64,000 bases of DNA from Seminavis robusta (lineage: Eukaryota > Bacillariophyta > Bacillariophyceae > Naviculales > Naviculaceae). Below the pieces are notes generated by a model. The model ran no database searches and had not been told where the DNA came from. It saw nothing but the letters and a program-made list of their open reading frames with translations. The stretch lies in the NCBI GenBank assembly GCA_903772945.1, contig CAICTM010000207.1:27670-91669 (forward strand), in the 5' to 3' direction. Made by a program: the position numbers and the translations under genes. Every line of letters starts with the position of its first letter. Position 1 is the first letter of the stretch. Of the stretch, positions 49,121 to 59,068 are shown one piece after another.

Positions 49121-49319
49121 TTACAGATACCGAATCGAATCGATCGACCTTAACCTTAGTAACTTCAACGGTTCTTTTTATCCACGAATTGATCTAAATC
49201 TTTCGAAGAGAACCTGTTACTTAACGATACACATGACCGTTGATTCTGCAACTGAAGTGCGGGTACTCTATTTTACACAGTAAACGCCGGCAAATCGATT
49301 CCAGAGTGCTACTGAGGGG

Positions 49320-49775
49320 GTAACCAAAAGGTGCGTCGTCTCATTGAGACGTAATAGGAAATAGGAAATTTCGTCTCCCGGAGATGACCTGCTTTAGGGG
49401 TAAGGGTACTGTTGGGGGCAGAGGTTTGAATTATACCCGGCGTGCAATACTTAGAGGCCTCTGTAGAAGTCTACGTATTTGACTAGTATTGTATTGACGG
49501 GATACAGTCAACGCATGTACATGCACATGAAAGTCGCCTCGCTTTTCACACAAGTTTCGCATGAATGAGCGAGGGGTTTCGGGGCGAAGCAAGAAAGGGA
49601 TGAGCGCGCGGAGCGCGCGAATACTGTTTCAGGTGTTGGTAATAAAAGATTTATGGAAACGGAGACGACCCAGGAGGCGTATGGATAGGAAATAGAAAAT
49701 AGAAAATAGGAAATAGGAAATAGCATTAAAGGGGTTGAGAACTCAGGCAGTTTACCTGCCGAGGTTAAAAACATT
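49320..49775. mobile_element. Repeat-edged segment ending in the CTCGGCAG palindrome
   Basis: Contains short palindromes CGTCTCATTGAGACG (49335) and GCGCGCGGAGCGCGCG (49602), TAGGAAATAGGAAAT runs at both ends (49352 and 49684-49724), and finally AGGGGTTGAGAACTCAGGCAGTTTACCTGCCGAGGTT. The last is the exact inverse of the header of the R1 copy at 55083. It is likely a different element sharing ends with R1, possibly non-autonomous. No convincing ORF. It stops ~105 bp before the next gene's start. Confidence 0.5.
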
Positions 49776-49880
49776 CGGCCATCGATCAGAATGATCAATC
49801 GAATCCGAGCTTGTCATTGTTTCTTGTTTGAGCCTGTGTCGATTGCTTTTCCTTTGTTGCTGTTTGTTTCCTGCTCTAAG

Positions 49881-51686
49881 ATGAGTGGAGAGAAGCGCCT
49901 ACGAGATTTCTCCTTGGAGGATCTCGACAAGGAGATGAAACGAAGACGCGCACAGGAAGCCAACAGCTCCACAGCTGTGCTTCCCCGTGCTTCCAACATT
50001 GGCCAAAAGGCTGCCGAAGACATCCTCAAACGCCACTGCTTCCTGACAAAGGAACAACGCAAGTCTTGCGGTGAAGCCTTCCCAATGGATCTAGCAATCT
50101 CTCTCTTGAGACAACATCCAAAGTTGGTGGCACTTCCCTTCAACAAGGAGACTGTCTTTTCCTATTTTCTTCGAGCCAGCGCTTCAATTGCCACCATGGC
50201 GGAGATTTGCTCCATGTGGAAGGCCCATGCGCCGAAGTTAAGTTGGAGAAACAGAAACAAGTTGACTCGAACACCAAATCCAGTCGCAGATTTCTGCCTC
50301 TTTGGTCAAGGAGACACAGAAATCCTTCTACTTTTGATGGATGCATTTCCAAATCATCTCTCTGACTACTTTTTTACAACCACGAATGGTGCTATGTATA
50401 CCCCATTGTACTATTTCTCGATCGTTGTGCCTTGAGGATGGTATCAGATGATTACCAGGCCGAACCATCGCTCGCTCTTCCCCAGACCAAACAGATTTTG
50501 GAGATTCTCCTGACGCATGACCACATCCAGTCAAAGAACGACTATCGCACTGAACTGCTTGCCCCGGCGGCCGTAACTGGAGCATATGGAAAGACGTTGT
50601 CTCCCTTCCTTTTGAAGATTTTGGTGGAGCACTCTACTGTTGATTCGTTGTGTACCCGCTTTCATAGCAATTGGACAATGCATAGCTTGCTTTCTGCAAC
50701 AACCATTCTACCAAAGCTGAAGACCCTAAAACTTTTGGTGTCATCAATCGACACGGATGCGTGGGTTGCAACTCTGAATTACCTGCACTGCAGTCCAAAT
50801 CACCTGCCTTTAGAAGAACTCGAGTTGCCAATCCTACCTGAATTCCTGCAAGACAGAAAAGGCAAAGATCTAATGGTGGCAGCCATGCAGTCATGCAAAT
50901 TTAAAAAATCTTTGAAAACACTGGAACTGTACCTATTGACGCAAGATAGAAACAATGTCGTGAGTGGCCAAGTGCTTTGCTCAATCAGCAAAGATATAAT
51001 TCAGTCCAACCCTGGCATCACTTCCTTTTGCATGAGCGAGTTCTCTTTGGACACTGCAGCACCTTTCGGCAATTTACTCGCAGTCGTTGCTAAAACTGTC
51101 AAAGACTTCATGGTCGCAAACGGCAAATTTTGCGAGGACGGATGGGAAGCTTGTCCAATCGCCCCTGACAGCAAGTTGGAAGAATTTGTTTTCGACTGTG
51201 GCTGTGATGGTGAAGTTTGCATCGAGTGGACACGAGGGATTCTGCAACAGCTCCGTACACTTCCAAAACTCCAAGCATTGGATCTACAATGCAGCACCAA
51301 CTTTGGAGGCCTTAATATGGGCGAGGAGATTGCAGCTTCGTATTCTCTCTAAGGGTCGACTCAAGCAGCTCACTTTGTATTACTATAGCGATTCTCCGAT
51401 TGAATGGGATCATGTCATCAGTGCGTTGAAGCAAAACACTTCGCTAGAATCACTTGACTACGAAAATGGGGACGACAACGACTACACGAAACATCGCCAA
51501 ATCCGCTACTACACAACGTTGAACCGCCACGGCAGATCCAAGTTGCGGGCCCTGGGTGCTAAAAAGGAGGTTCTTGTGAGTTGCCTATGCTCTGTTCATG
51601 GGGATAAGTACGACGATTTCACCGAACACGATGTTCACTATGGCTTGCTCCGACAAGCTCCTTCCCTTTGGGCGGACGCCCTCTGA
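49881..51686 (+). pseudogene. Leucine-rich/ankyrin-like repeat protein gene with two frameshifts
   Basis: I choose ATG 49881 ('MSGEKRLRDFSLEDLDKEMK'). The N-terminal ~180 residues are helical ('AISLLRQHPKLVALPF'). Near 50395 the frame shifts (protein reads on as 'VLFLDRCALRMVSDDY'). The middle part, to 51350, holds LRR-like 'LPKLKTLKLLVSSI', 'HLPLEELELPILPEF', 'KSLKTLELYLL', 'LRTLPKLQALDLQ'. One extra T near 51343 shifts it again into 'LSKGRLKQLTLYYYSDSP' and 'LKQNTSLESLDYENG', ending TGA 51686. No GT-AG introns explain either shift. Diatoms have many such LRR proteins, so this is a recently broken copy or contains base-calling indels. A related intact LRR gene is at 60711-62627. Confidence 0.65.
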
Positions 51687-51894
51687 ACTGCCGGAATCAT
51701 TGAGTCTAGTATGACACAGCAAAAGTTGAACACTTCAGTCAGTGGTGGCGAGTCGGGACCTGAATTCCTTATTAGCCTATGTGGCAATGTAAAAGCAAGA
51801 AATAATATTGATTAGAGCATAGCGTTATGTTACTGCCTTGCTAGCTAGGTGCCCCAGAAACGGCCCAGTCAGGCCTTGGATTTCCATCACACGT
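51687..51894. other. Convergent intergenic gap
   Basis: 208 bp between the stops of two convergent genes. CTAGCTAGGTGCC at 51841. Nothing else. Confidence 0.5.
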
Positions 51895-54261
51895 TCATTC
51901 TTCGTCCGACCGATCACTGTCCCTCGCTAGACCTAACAATTGGTTCACCTGCACATTGAACTCGGGCCCTTTCGCAGGGCCAATCCCTAGTGAGCGCGAT
52001 GTTTGCTTAATGCGCTCCTCGCTCAGTTTCAACTCTGTGTACTTGTTCTCCATCCCACGCATCTTTTCGATAATGTCATCGGAACTCAAGAATTGGGCCT
52101 GTCGCTGTGCCTCTCGGCCATTGTCGACATCCTGCTGGCACATAAAGTCGTACAGCTCTGCCAGACTGTCGTATGGAATGCGCGGCCCGTAGAAGAATTG
52201 TCTGGTAGACCGTTTCTCACCGTCGTCAGGTGCAGCACCATCAGCGGCACTAGCGTCATTGTTGTTGTCGGCTTCGTCTTCGTCCATGATGTCCACCGAT
52301 ACCTCCATATAGTCCTCACCGTCACCCTTGGATGGTCTCTTGCCACCGCCTCTGTGCTGTTGTAGAACGGAATGCAATTCACTTCGGGGCGGTGGAAGAA
52401 TCGTTTCTGGTCGAAGCGACTGGATCATTGGTAGACACTGCTGTGCTGTGAATTGTGGTACGGAAAGCCCTCTGGTATATCCAGTCTTGACAGCTGTCTC
52501 TCGCAACTGTTCTCGAAGATGCTGGTTGAGACCGGCGCTGCCCAGAAATGTACCCAGCTGCAAGTCATCCCAGGAATGCCCCAATTGATGCGAATTGTGC
52601 AACACCGATTGTTCGGCTAGTCGCTGGTTTTCATACGATGCAGCGCTATGGTACCATGGATTGTCATCGTCACTCTCGACTTCATCACGATAGGCCTCAT
52701 TGGTGGTGATACTCTCGTCATCGTCACCCTGGTAATAACGATGCCGAATTAACTCGTGCGCGTCGTCGTTGTTAATGGGTGTCTTTTTGGCACGAGGTTT
52801 GTACGTGCGTTTTGGTTTCTTGGCGGGGGGAGCCGCAGCAGTGGAAGCAGTAGCAGCAGCTCCACCGGCAGCGGAGGCCCTTCTGGCAGCCACTGGCGGA
52901 GGCTTTCGCTTTTGACTGGCATCTGTCAACACCTTGCGGCCACGAGGCTTTGTATCGGGTTGCTGTTGTAGTCCTCCTTGCAGTGTCCGACGCCTCGATT
53001 TGCTGTGGTTTGTAATGACAGGAGTGCGGACTTCTGTTGCTGCACCACCTCCTCCGTCACTCTCACTGTTACTGGACTGTGCCTCCAAGAGTTTGTGAGC
53101 CGGTCGACGGGTTCGCGTGGAATGACGCAGGGGTCGTCCCTGAGCGTCCAATTTGGCTTCGTCCTCTTTCTGTTCTTCTTCCTCGTCCTCCTCATCTTCT
53201 TCCATGACGTCGTCAATATCTGATTCGGAAATTTCTTTCAAAACCACCTTTTTTCTGGCAGAAGCTCTCGAAGGTTGTCGCCGACTGGGTGAACCGCGTC
53301 TCGTGTCTACAGCTGATTTCTTATTATTGGAGGCTCTTTTTCGTCCACGGTCCTTTTTCTTTCTACTGGCACTAGCCGCTCGTTTAATTTTGGGACTGGC
53401 GACCTTCTTGGCCACATGAATCGCACGTTTGCCAACATTTTCTTCCACCTTTTCTTCTTCCCCACTCCCGGCATCATATTTCATTTCTTCTTGATCTTCG
53501 TCACTATTACTATCACTGTCATCATCGGATCCGTCTTCTCGTTGTCGTTCACTCTTGTTGTCGTCGTCATTGTCATGATCACTTTTTTCGCCACTTTCTT
53601 CTTCTTCCTCATCTTCACCACTGTCATCATCGTCAGATGCTTTGGTTTCACTTTTCTTGCGTTCTCCCTCCTCGTTGTCGTCCTCTTGATCGTCCGAGTC
53701 GCTGGAATCCTCATCCGAAGATTTGGTAGCCTTTTTTGCTTCTGCTTTATTAATGGATGACGGTGTGGTCGTTGGAGTCAACCTAGCAGCGGCTCTGGCA
53801 GCACTGGCTCGTCGTGGCGCAACTCGGCCACCGCCAATGGTACGACGAGACGCCAGTGTTTGCCTTCGTGGCGGCTGTTTTTTTTGTGCTGGCTCTTTCT
53901 CCTGCTCTTGATCGGATGATGATGATGCTGAGGATGATGATGAGGGATCTTCCTTTTCTTCTTCTTCTTCTTGCTTCACATCCGACGCTTTCTTGTTGGC
54001 AGCAGCTGCAGCCAGTAGTTTGCGACGTCGACCGGGAAGTGGATCCGGTCGTTTCTTGGGGGAATCGGAGGTTCGAGTGAGACGACGGCTCGTGCGTCGT
54101 GCTGGCTCCTTATTATTATTGGGATTACTAGTTGTACTGCCACTGGGGCTGCTTCTCCTCTTGTTGGTGGGTGCTGCTGCAGGAGCTGCTGCCTGTGTCA
54201 CCACTTTTCGCGTCGATCGGCGGCGTGCTCCACGGCCTTCATTCTCCCCTTCTTTCGGCAT
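51895..54261 (-). CDS. Highly charged nuclear-type protein, unknown
   Basis: 788 residues in one exon, from 'MPKEGENEGRGARRRSTRKV'. The first ~520 residues are disordered: Lys/Arg clusters, long acidic runs (Asp/Glu/Ser), and Arg-Arg-x-Ser motifs that look like nuclear signals and kinase sites. From ~530 comes an ordered part: 'YENQRLAEQSVLHNSHQLGH', 'LHLRE'-like 'HLREQLRETAVKTGYTRGLS', 'DSLAELYDFMCQQDVDNGRE', and a coiled-coil end ('MENKYTELKLSEERIKQTS'). A chromatin or nucleolar role is an inference from charge alone. No family recognised. Coding seems sure, since an open frame of this length in GC-balanced DNA is not expected by chance. Confidence 0.75.
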   Translation of the reverse strand: MPKEGENEGRGARRRSTRKVVTQAAAPAAAPTNKRRSSPSGSTTSNPNNNKEPARRTSRRLTRTSDSPKKRPDPLPGRRRKLLAAAAANKKASDVKQEEEEEKEDPSSSSSASSSSDQEQEKEPAQKKQPPRRQTLASRRTIGGGRVAPRRASAARAAARLTPTTTPSSINKAEAKKATKSSDEDSSDSDDQEDDNEEGERKKSETKASDDDDSGEDEEEEESGEKSDHDNDDDNKSERQREDGSDDDSDSNSDEDQEEMKYDAGSGEEEKVEENVGKRAIHVAKKVASPKIKRAASASRKKKDRGRKRASNNKKSAVDTRRGSPSRRQPSRASARKKVVLKEISESDIDDVMEEDEEDEEEEQKEDEAKLDAQGRPLRHSTRTRRPAHKLLEAQSSNSESDGGGGAATEVRTPVITNHSKSRRRTLQGGLQQQPDTKPRGRKVLTDASQKRKPPPVAARRASAAGGAAATASTAAAPPAKKPKRTYKPRAKKTPINNDDAHELIRHRYYQGDDDESITTNEAYRDEVESDDDNPWYHSAASYENQRLAEQSVLHNSHQLGHSWDDLQLGTFLGSAGLNQHLREQLRETAVKTGYTRGLSVPQFTAQQCLPMIQSLRPETILPPPRSELHSVLQQHRGGGKRPSKGDGEDYMEVSVDIMDEDEADNNNDASAADGAAPDDGEKRSTRQFFYGPRIPYDSLAELYDFMCQQDVDNGREAQRQAQFLSSDDIIEKMRGMENKYTELKLSEERIKQTSRSLGIGPAKGPEFNVQVNQLLGLARDSDRSDEE

Positions 54262-54541
54262 TGTTGATACTGGCGCGGCGACAACCTAAGCTCTAGCTAG
54301 CTAGAGCAGCACGATGCAAAGGAAGGTAGATGCCCAAAGATATCCAATGCAGATATGATATCCAATCTTATTCTGAAGTGCATCCACGCAAATGAGTGGA
54401 ACGAGAGCGTGGAATAATAACAATAATATTGCAGTACCTGAGTAGCTGTGCTGTTTAATGCTGTAGTATAGTACCGGTACTACCTGGTACATGTAGTAGT
54501 AGTGGACGATCTGCATAACTGACCCTAAACTAAGATTTGCA
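54262..54541. other. Upstream region of the charged protein gene
   Basis: Includes CTAGCTAGCTAGAGC at 54293. No ORF. Confidence 0.45.
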
Positions 54542-54912
54542 GGAGCGTCCGACGGTTTTCACTCAGGATTTAAAAAACTTGAAATTCCCACGACTGTGGA
54601 CCGTTTAAAACATGCCCTTAAACATGCCCTTAAATCTTCAACATGCCCTTAAACATACCCTTAAATAAACATGCCCTTAAAACATGCCCTTAATGCCTCA
54701 AAACATGCCCTTAGGCCTTCATTGAAACACCATAGAACATGCCCTTATCAGGAATGAACATGCCCTTAAATAAACATGCCCTTAAAACATGCCCTTAAAT
54801 CGGCAACATGCCCTTAAACATGCCCCTAATAAACATGCCCTTAAAACATGCCCTTAATCGAACCAGTCGTGGCAGTTTTTTAAAAGCCTGAGCGAAAACC
54901 GTCGGACGGTCC
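54542..54912. mobile_element. 371-bp TIR element with 15 direct copies of ACATGCCCTTA
   Basis: Ends GGAGCGTCCGACGGTTTT (54542) and, inverted, AAAACCGTCGGACGGTCC (to 54912) continue inward as ~50-bp imperfect TIRs ('CACTCAGG', 'TTTAAAAAACT', 'CCACGACTG'). Between them, from 54610 to 54856, 15 copies of ACATGCCCTTA stand in one orientation: 13 exact and two with one change each (ACATACCCTTA, ACATGCCCCTA). Spacing varies between ~11 and 35 bp. No ORF, so it would be mobilised in trans. The array resembles subterminal transposase-binding sites but fills the whole interior. No clear target duplication. Confidence 0.8.
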
Positions 54913-55082
54913 AGGGCTCCTTGGTGTGGAAAGGTCTATGTTTGGAGCCACAGTTTGGGCCATCTACATGTACCTGGTACGCAGTTATTGCCAGGGCAAG
55001 AGGGGCTCAGAGGCAAGAGAGGTCTAACTAACTAACTAAGTAAACCACGCTGCAGTGGGTGAAAGCACGGCAATGAAGGAGA

Positions 55083-55599
55083 TTAACCTCGGCAGGTAAA
55101 CTGCCTGAGTTCTCAACCCCTTTAATGCTATTTCCTATTTCCTATTTCCTATTTTCTATTTCCTATTTCCTATTTCCTATTCCGGTGAAGCCAAAGTATA
55201 AGGATAGATATAGTCATAAGACAACAAAACTGAACATTGATGGTTCAATACAAGTTAGGGGTAGGAATAAATCATTAATATTTAAGGTTAGTGCAATCAG
55301 CACAACAGCACAATAAGCCAGCAGGAGCTGTAAAGGTTAGAGTTACAATAAGGGAATGGCAGCTGGTAAATTATAGAGTAGCGGGCGGCAACACACGACG
55401 TAGTCGGGTGTTGTCGCCAGGGCTAGCTTAAATAAAAAAGGATGTTACAATGAGGGAATGATACCGGGCGGCAACGCACGACGAAGTCGGGTGTTGTCGC
55501 CAGGGCTGCCTTCTTGAAAGCAGGGTGCAATCTCAAACATGTCGTCCTTCTTCTATCTGTCTTTCTGCCGAGGTATCGCAGCTCCCGCTGACTTAAATG
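55083..55599 (+). repeat. R1 dispersed repeat, copy d with complete header
   Basis: The most complete R1 unit. The header AACCTCGGCAGGTAAACTGCCTGAG...CCCTTTAATGC (55083-55130) is followed by TATTTCC repeats, then the R1 body (55179-55599) with hairpins at 55384-55419 and 55466-55501. It ends CTGCCGAGGTATCGCAGC...ACTTAAATG. The outer ACCTCGGCAG and inner CTGCCGAGGT are inverted repeats, so R1 may be a TIR-type non-autonomous element of ~515 bp. Confidence 0.85.
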
Positions 55600-56266
55600 A
55601 AGTTGATCGAAGACTTTTGGAGTGAACAGTGTAGGAAAGCCTACTCATTGTTGGATACCCAGGGGTTTGGTCTGGTGCTTGGACATGCATGATAACCTCC
55701 AGGATGAGCCTTGTGGAGGGCTTTAAAATCAAAATGTTTGGTAGAGAGTGAAGAACATAGCTGATGACCAGAAATGGGGCAGGACACTGCTGGAGTGGTC
55801 CACCACGAGAAGATTACATCAAGGAGGAGACCCATGCATGTCAGCAGGGTATTGATGGCAGGAGAGCAACATACTGGTTTTCAGTTGACAGAGTGGTGGG
55901 GCTCAAGCTGGCAGGTGATACAACAATGCCAAAGACCACACTGATGAATTTGATTGCCTGCCAGTGCTGGATCTATCTATTCTAGCGAACTCAAAGAATC
56001 ATCATCGATGGATCCACAGAGTGGCACAACCACAGAGTGGCACAACCTTCGATTTACATGAAACCGCGCCTTTGGTTCAAAGATAAACAAGGCGCTCCAC
56101 GTCGCTCGCTTGGATCTGCAAATTGTCGCATAATCTTCAAAAAGAGACACAGCAATGCAATCTTCAATCAAATCCAACTGCGCCGTCGTACCGCTCGCTC
56201 CCATTGCCGAGTCTACCAAGCATATCCTTATAGCTCGTGTTTTCATCGAGATGTTAGGCGGGTCAC
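55600..56266. other. Intergenic, no gene seen
   Basis: A 73-codon plus-strand ORF (55764-55985) has no motif. The stretch 56020-56040 repeats 'AGAGTGGCACAACC'. Downstream of it lies the 3' end of the START/K2P locus. Confidence 0.4.
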
Positions 56267-57377
56267 TCAATCAGTACTTCGGTCACTTGGAGTTAAAGCT
56301 CTTCGGAACTTTGGTGACTTCCCCCGACCACTGGAGACCATGCTATTGCCACTTAGGGATGGTTCCGGGGTTGTAACCTGCGTCAGCTCAGTGATTGCAG
56401 GCACGTATACGTGGTTTTGCCGCCACAGCGTATTTCGAAATCTCAACGTGAGAAATTCGGGAAGAGGACCTTCCACAGCCATCAACAGCGTGGCGTGAAA
56501 CATATGAAACCCGTTCCACCCAAACGCAACTGTGTTCCCCCCAGCGAACACCTTGGCCATAGCGTCGGATTGATCGCTCCGTCTAATAGTGACGGGCAAA
56601 GGTACACCATTGGCATCGTTGGTGGAGAGCTTCATGAGAACAGTAAATGAAGCGTGGACAGCGACTTGAAACTTGAATGTCCGTAATGTGTTTGCATTCA
56701 CAGGAAACTGGTCCCCTGATACTCTAAGCTGCAACCTGTGCTCTGTCTTTGCACCGCGCCTCACGTCGTAGCATCCAATGGGGATTCTCCCTTTGGTCAG
56801 ATCCCACGCCATTTTCGTCATCTTCCAGGTGTATTCTCGGAACCTTCCCGCGTTGAGCCCCTGAGAGAGGATTACTGCATTAACGACAGCATTTGGAAGC
56901 GCCCCTGTTTCACGCCGATTGAATTTCAGTTGTGCGTTCACCATCATGCATTATTGGATTCCATACAGACTTACCTTTCGGGTCATTATATTGAATCATG
57001 TACTGCAGACAGAATTGACTATCGTCGTCCGGCTTAGGGCGCATGATGTAGCCCCCCATAATGATTTCGCCCCGAACTCGATCCAAAGCTCTTTCCATGT
57101 CTGGCACTGATGGATGCATAATGCTGAAGAAATTTGTCAATGCAATAACATTGCCTGTCAAAGGGCATTGGGTCTTGCGAAAATGAAACACCAAACAAAA
57201 ATCCCGATCGTTGACAAGACCAACGGGAGAGCGAATAGCCACCCACAGAACCACACAATCTTCCATCGCTGCTTCGTCTAGGAGATCAAGGGAGCGGATT
57301 CTGGTTGGCATGGCTGCCTGAACCATCATTGGATCAAAGACAGAATAAACCCTACTGAAGGAATCATTGCTGCGCAT
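56267..57377 (-). CDS. C-terminal START-domain half and tail of the K2P-START locus, two exons
   Basis: The first codons follow the K2P stop after one codon in the same frame, so the ATG at 57375-57377 need not be a true start. It holds the second part of a START domain: 'NDSFSRVYSVFDPMMVQA', 'AMEDCVVLWVAI', 'VNDRDFCLVFHFRK', 'FSIMHPSVPDMERALDRVRG', 'GGYIMRPKPDD', and 'MIQYNDPKG'. A 70-bp intron (56905-56974, GTAAGT...AACAG) splits it, and exon 2 continues 'ALPNAVVNAVILSQGLNAG' exactly as START needs. The last ~190 residues include a beta-rich segment ('LRTFKFQVAVHASFTVLMKL') of unknown type and a Ser/Arg tail. On its own it lacks the first strands of START, which sit before the stop in the neighbouring ORF. 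Confidence 0.75.
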
Positions 57378-57380
57378 TTC

Positions 57381-59068
57381 CTATTTCCACTGAGCGCACC
57401 CAAAGTCCAATGAAAAATCGGTGTAGAAGTCCGTTTCCCCCTTGACCAGGTTCAAAGGAGCTCCATCCATCCCTTCCTTTGACGAGATTTTCACTCCTGC
57501 GATCCTTCCTTTGGACGTCCACCCTTCTTCGTTGTAAGATTGGTCCAAAAGAATCTGCATTCGTCTGCGTGCTTCCTTCAAAAGTGCCTTTTCTTCGTCT
57601 CGGTTCATGATATATTCTCTATCCAGCAGAGCCATCCCGAAGTCGTCTCGGGACCTCAACGATCGAACGCCCTCATCAAGGTGCCGAGCCACAAGGACTG
57701 TTTTTTCTGTGAATTGATGTGCTTCAAATTGATCTGGAAGCATTTGAACGGTCCGTATGGTGTCCTCCTGTGGGTTGTTGTTGGTCTCCATTTCGTCGGC
57801 TATGTCGTCGACGTCAACTTCACCCTTCCATTCTTGAGGGTATCCCTCCTCCATATCTAACAGTTTGCCGTGGTTCATGGCTCCCTCAGGAGCGGTCTCT
57901 TTCTCACTGTCCACCGAGCTGATTGTATCGTCCTTAAAATCATCTTCCTCTTCTTCTACCAAGGGCAGTCCTCCTGGGGGTTGCTCCACGGCACTCATTC
58001 GGAAGATTTTTCCGTCCTTGAGCGTATACGCTCGTTCCGTCACTTGTTCAATGGTTAAAATCTCTCCATCGTCGCTGAGTTCCTTGAAGCGTTGTCGAAT
58101 ATAACTGAGCAACCCAGGATCCGTGCCTATCCGTACCATGCACAGCAAAACGTACTCGGTAAGATCTAGTTTCCCGTCCCCATCTTCCAACCCTAAATCT
58201 TCCATCAACTGAAGCTCTTCTGGAGTGACGGGATCATCAATGGCTGATTTGGCCTCCTCTAGATTTCCTTGATCCATCAATGCCGTTCCGACCGCGGCCA
58301 TTGCTAATGCCATTAGAGGTACTCCAATAGCCGTTATTCCTGCAGTGACACCATACAACCATAGTGGCGATTCCTGGGGTATCATCCAGTGTCCTCCCGT
58401 GGATAATGTGGATATGGAAAAGTACAATCCCTCTTTGAAGGTCCATCCAACTCCGTATAGACTAATGATCACCAAGACAACCACCAGGGCCAGCCAGACC
58501 AAGACCGCTCGAATGGCAGCTCGCTGCCGGTATAGAAAAGCATGTATCCGCCCCCTCCATCTCGTTTTCCCCAGCAGGATGAAATCTTCAATTTTCTTTT
58601 GATCTTGCAGTCTGGAAAACCAAGTTTCACTGTCTTCCGTGATTTTTTCGGCGAAGAACCCAAGCGCCACACCCACAAAACTGGACCCAATCAAGACGTA
58701 AAAGATACTGAACCATATGGAGCGTGTATTGGGGTCTATCGGATACCCAAACCCAATGGAATACCCAATGTTAATTGCCTAAAACCAGCATTCCCAGCAA
58801 GATAATGAGGTAAGGTATCAGTGAAGAGGCAGATAATACATTCAGCTGTCCATGATACCCATTATCTGAATCTTACCATATAGAAACCCTTGATAAACCC
58901 CAAACCAAAGTCGGGTGCATAGGAGTAGAACAGCGTCCCCGTCAAGAGCCATGCAATAAAGAGCCCGAGGAAGACTGGCTCCTTTTGGTGCAATCCCATC
59001 TCGGAAGCCTTCTTGACATACCACTGCGTGCCTCCAAACTTGGCTGTGATGCCCTCCGGAGAGCTCAT
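57381..59068 (-). CDS. Two-pore-domain K+ channel with EF hand and truncated START domain, two exons
   Basis: Exon 1 is 58877-59068 (ATG 59068; an ATG 60 bp upstream is also in frame), a 98-bp intron (58779-58876) is removed, and exon 2 runs to TAG 57381-57383. The 529-residue protein has TM1 'VFLGLFIAWLLTGTLFYSYA', pore 1 with filter 'YSIGFGYP', TM2, TM3 'VLVWLALVVVLVIISLYGVG', pore 2 'SISTLSTGGHWMIP' and TM4. This is the 2P/4TM plan of TPK/K2P channels. Pore 2 lacks the GYG/GFG signature. An EF hand follows ('LEDGDGKLDLTEYVLLCM'), so Ca2+ may gate it, then an acidic linker. The last ~60 residues ('EGWTSKGRIAGVKISSKEG') are the beginning of a START domain, cut by the TAG. Confidence 0.82.

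Noticed and set aside
52003-54080. Plus-strand ORFs opposite the charged protein gene (Phe/Leu/Val-rich)
   Set aside because: They are reverse-strand reflections of Lys/Glu/Asp/Ser codons and falsely look like membrane proteins.
54610-54856. CRISPR array
   Set aside because: Repeats are only 11 bp, spacing is irregular (~11-35 bp), there are no unique spacers of uniform length and no cas genes. TIRs and the eukaryotic setting fit a transposon.
57375-57383. Operon-like pair of separate K2P and START genes 3 bp apart
   Set aside because: The downstream ORF lacks the first START strands, which are present in frame before the stop. One interrupted gene explains this better than two genes.
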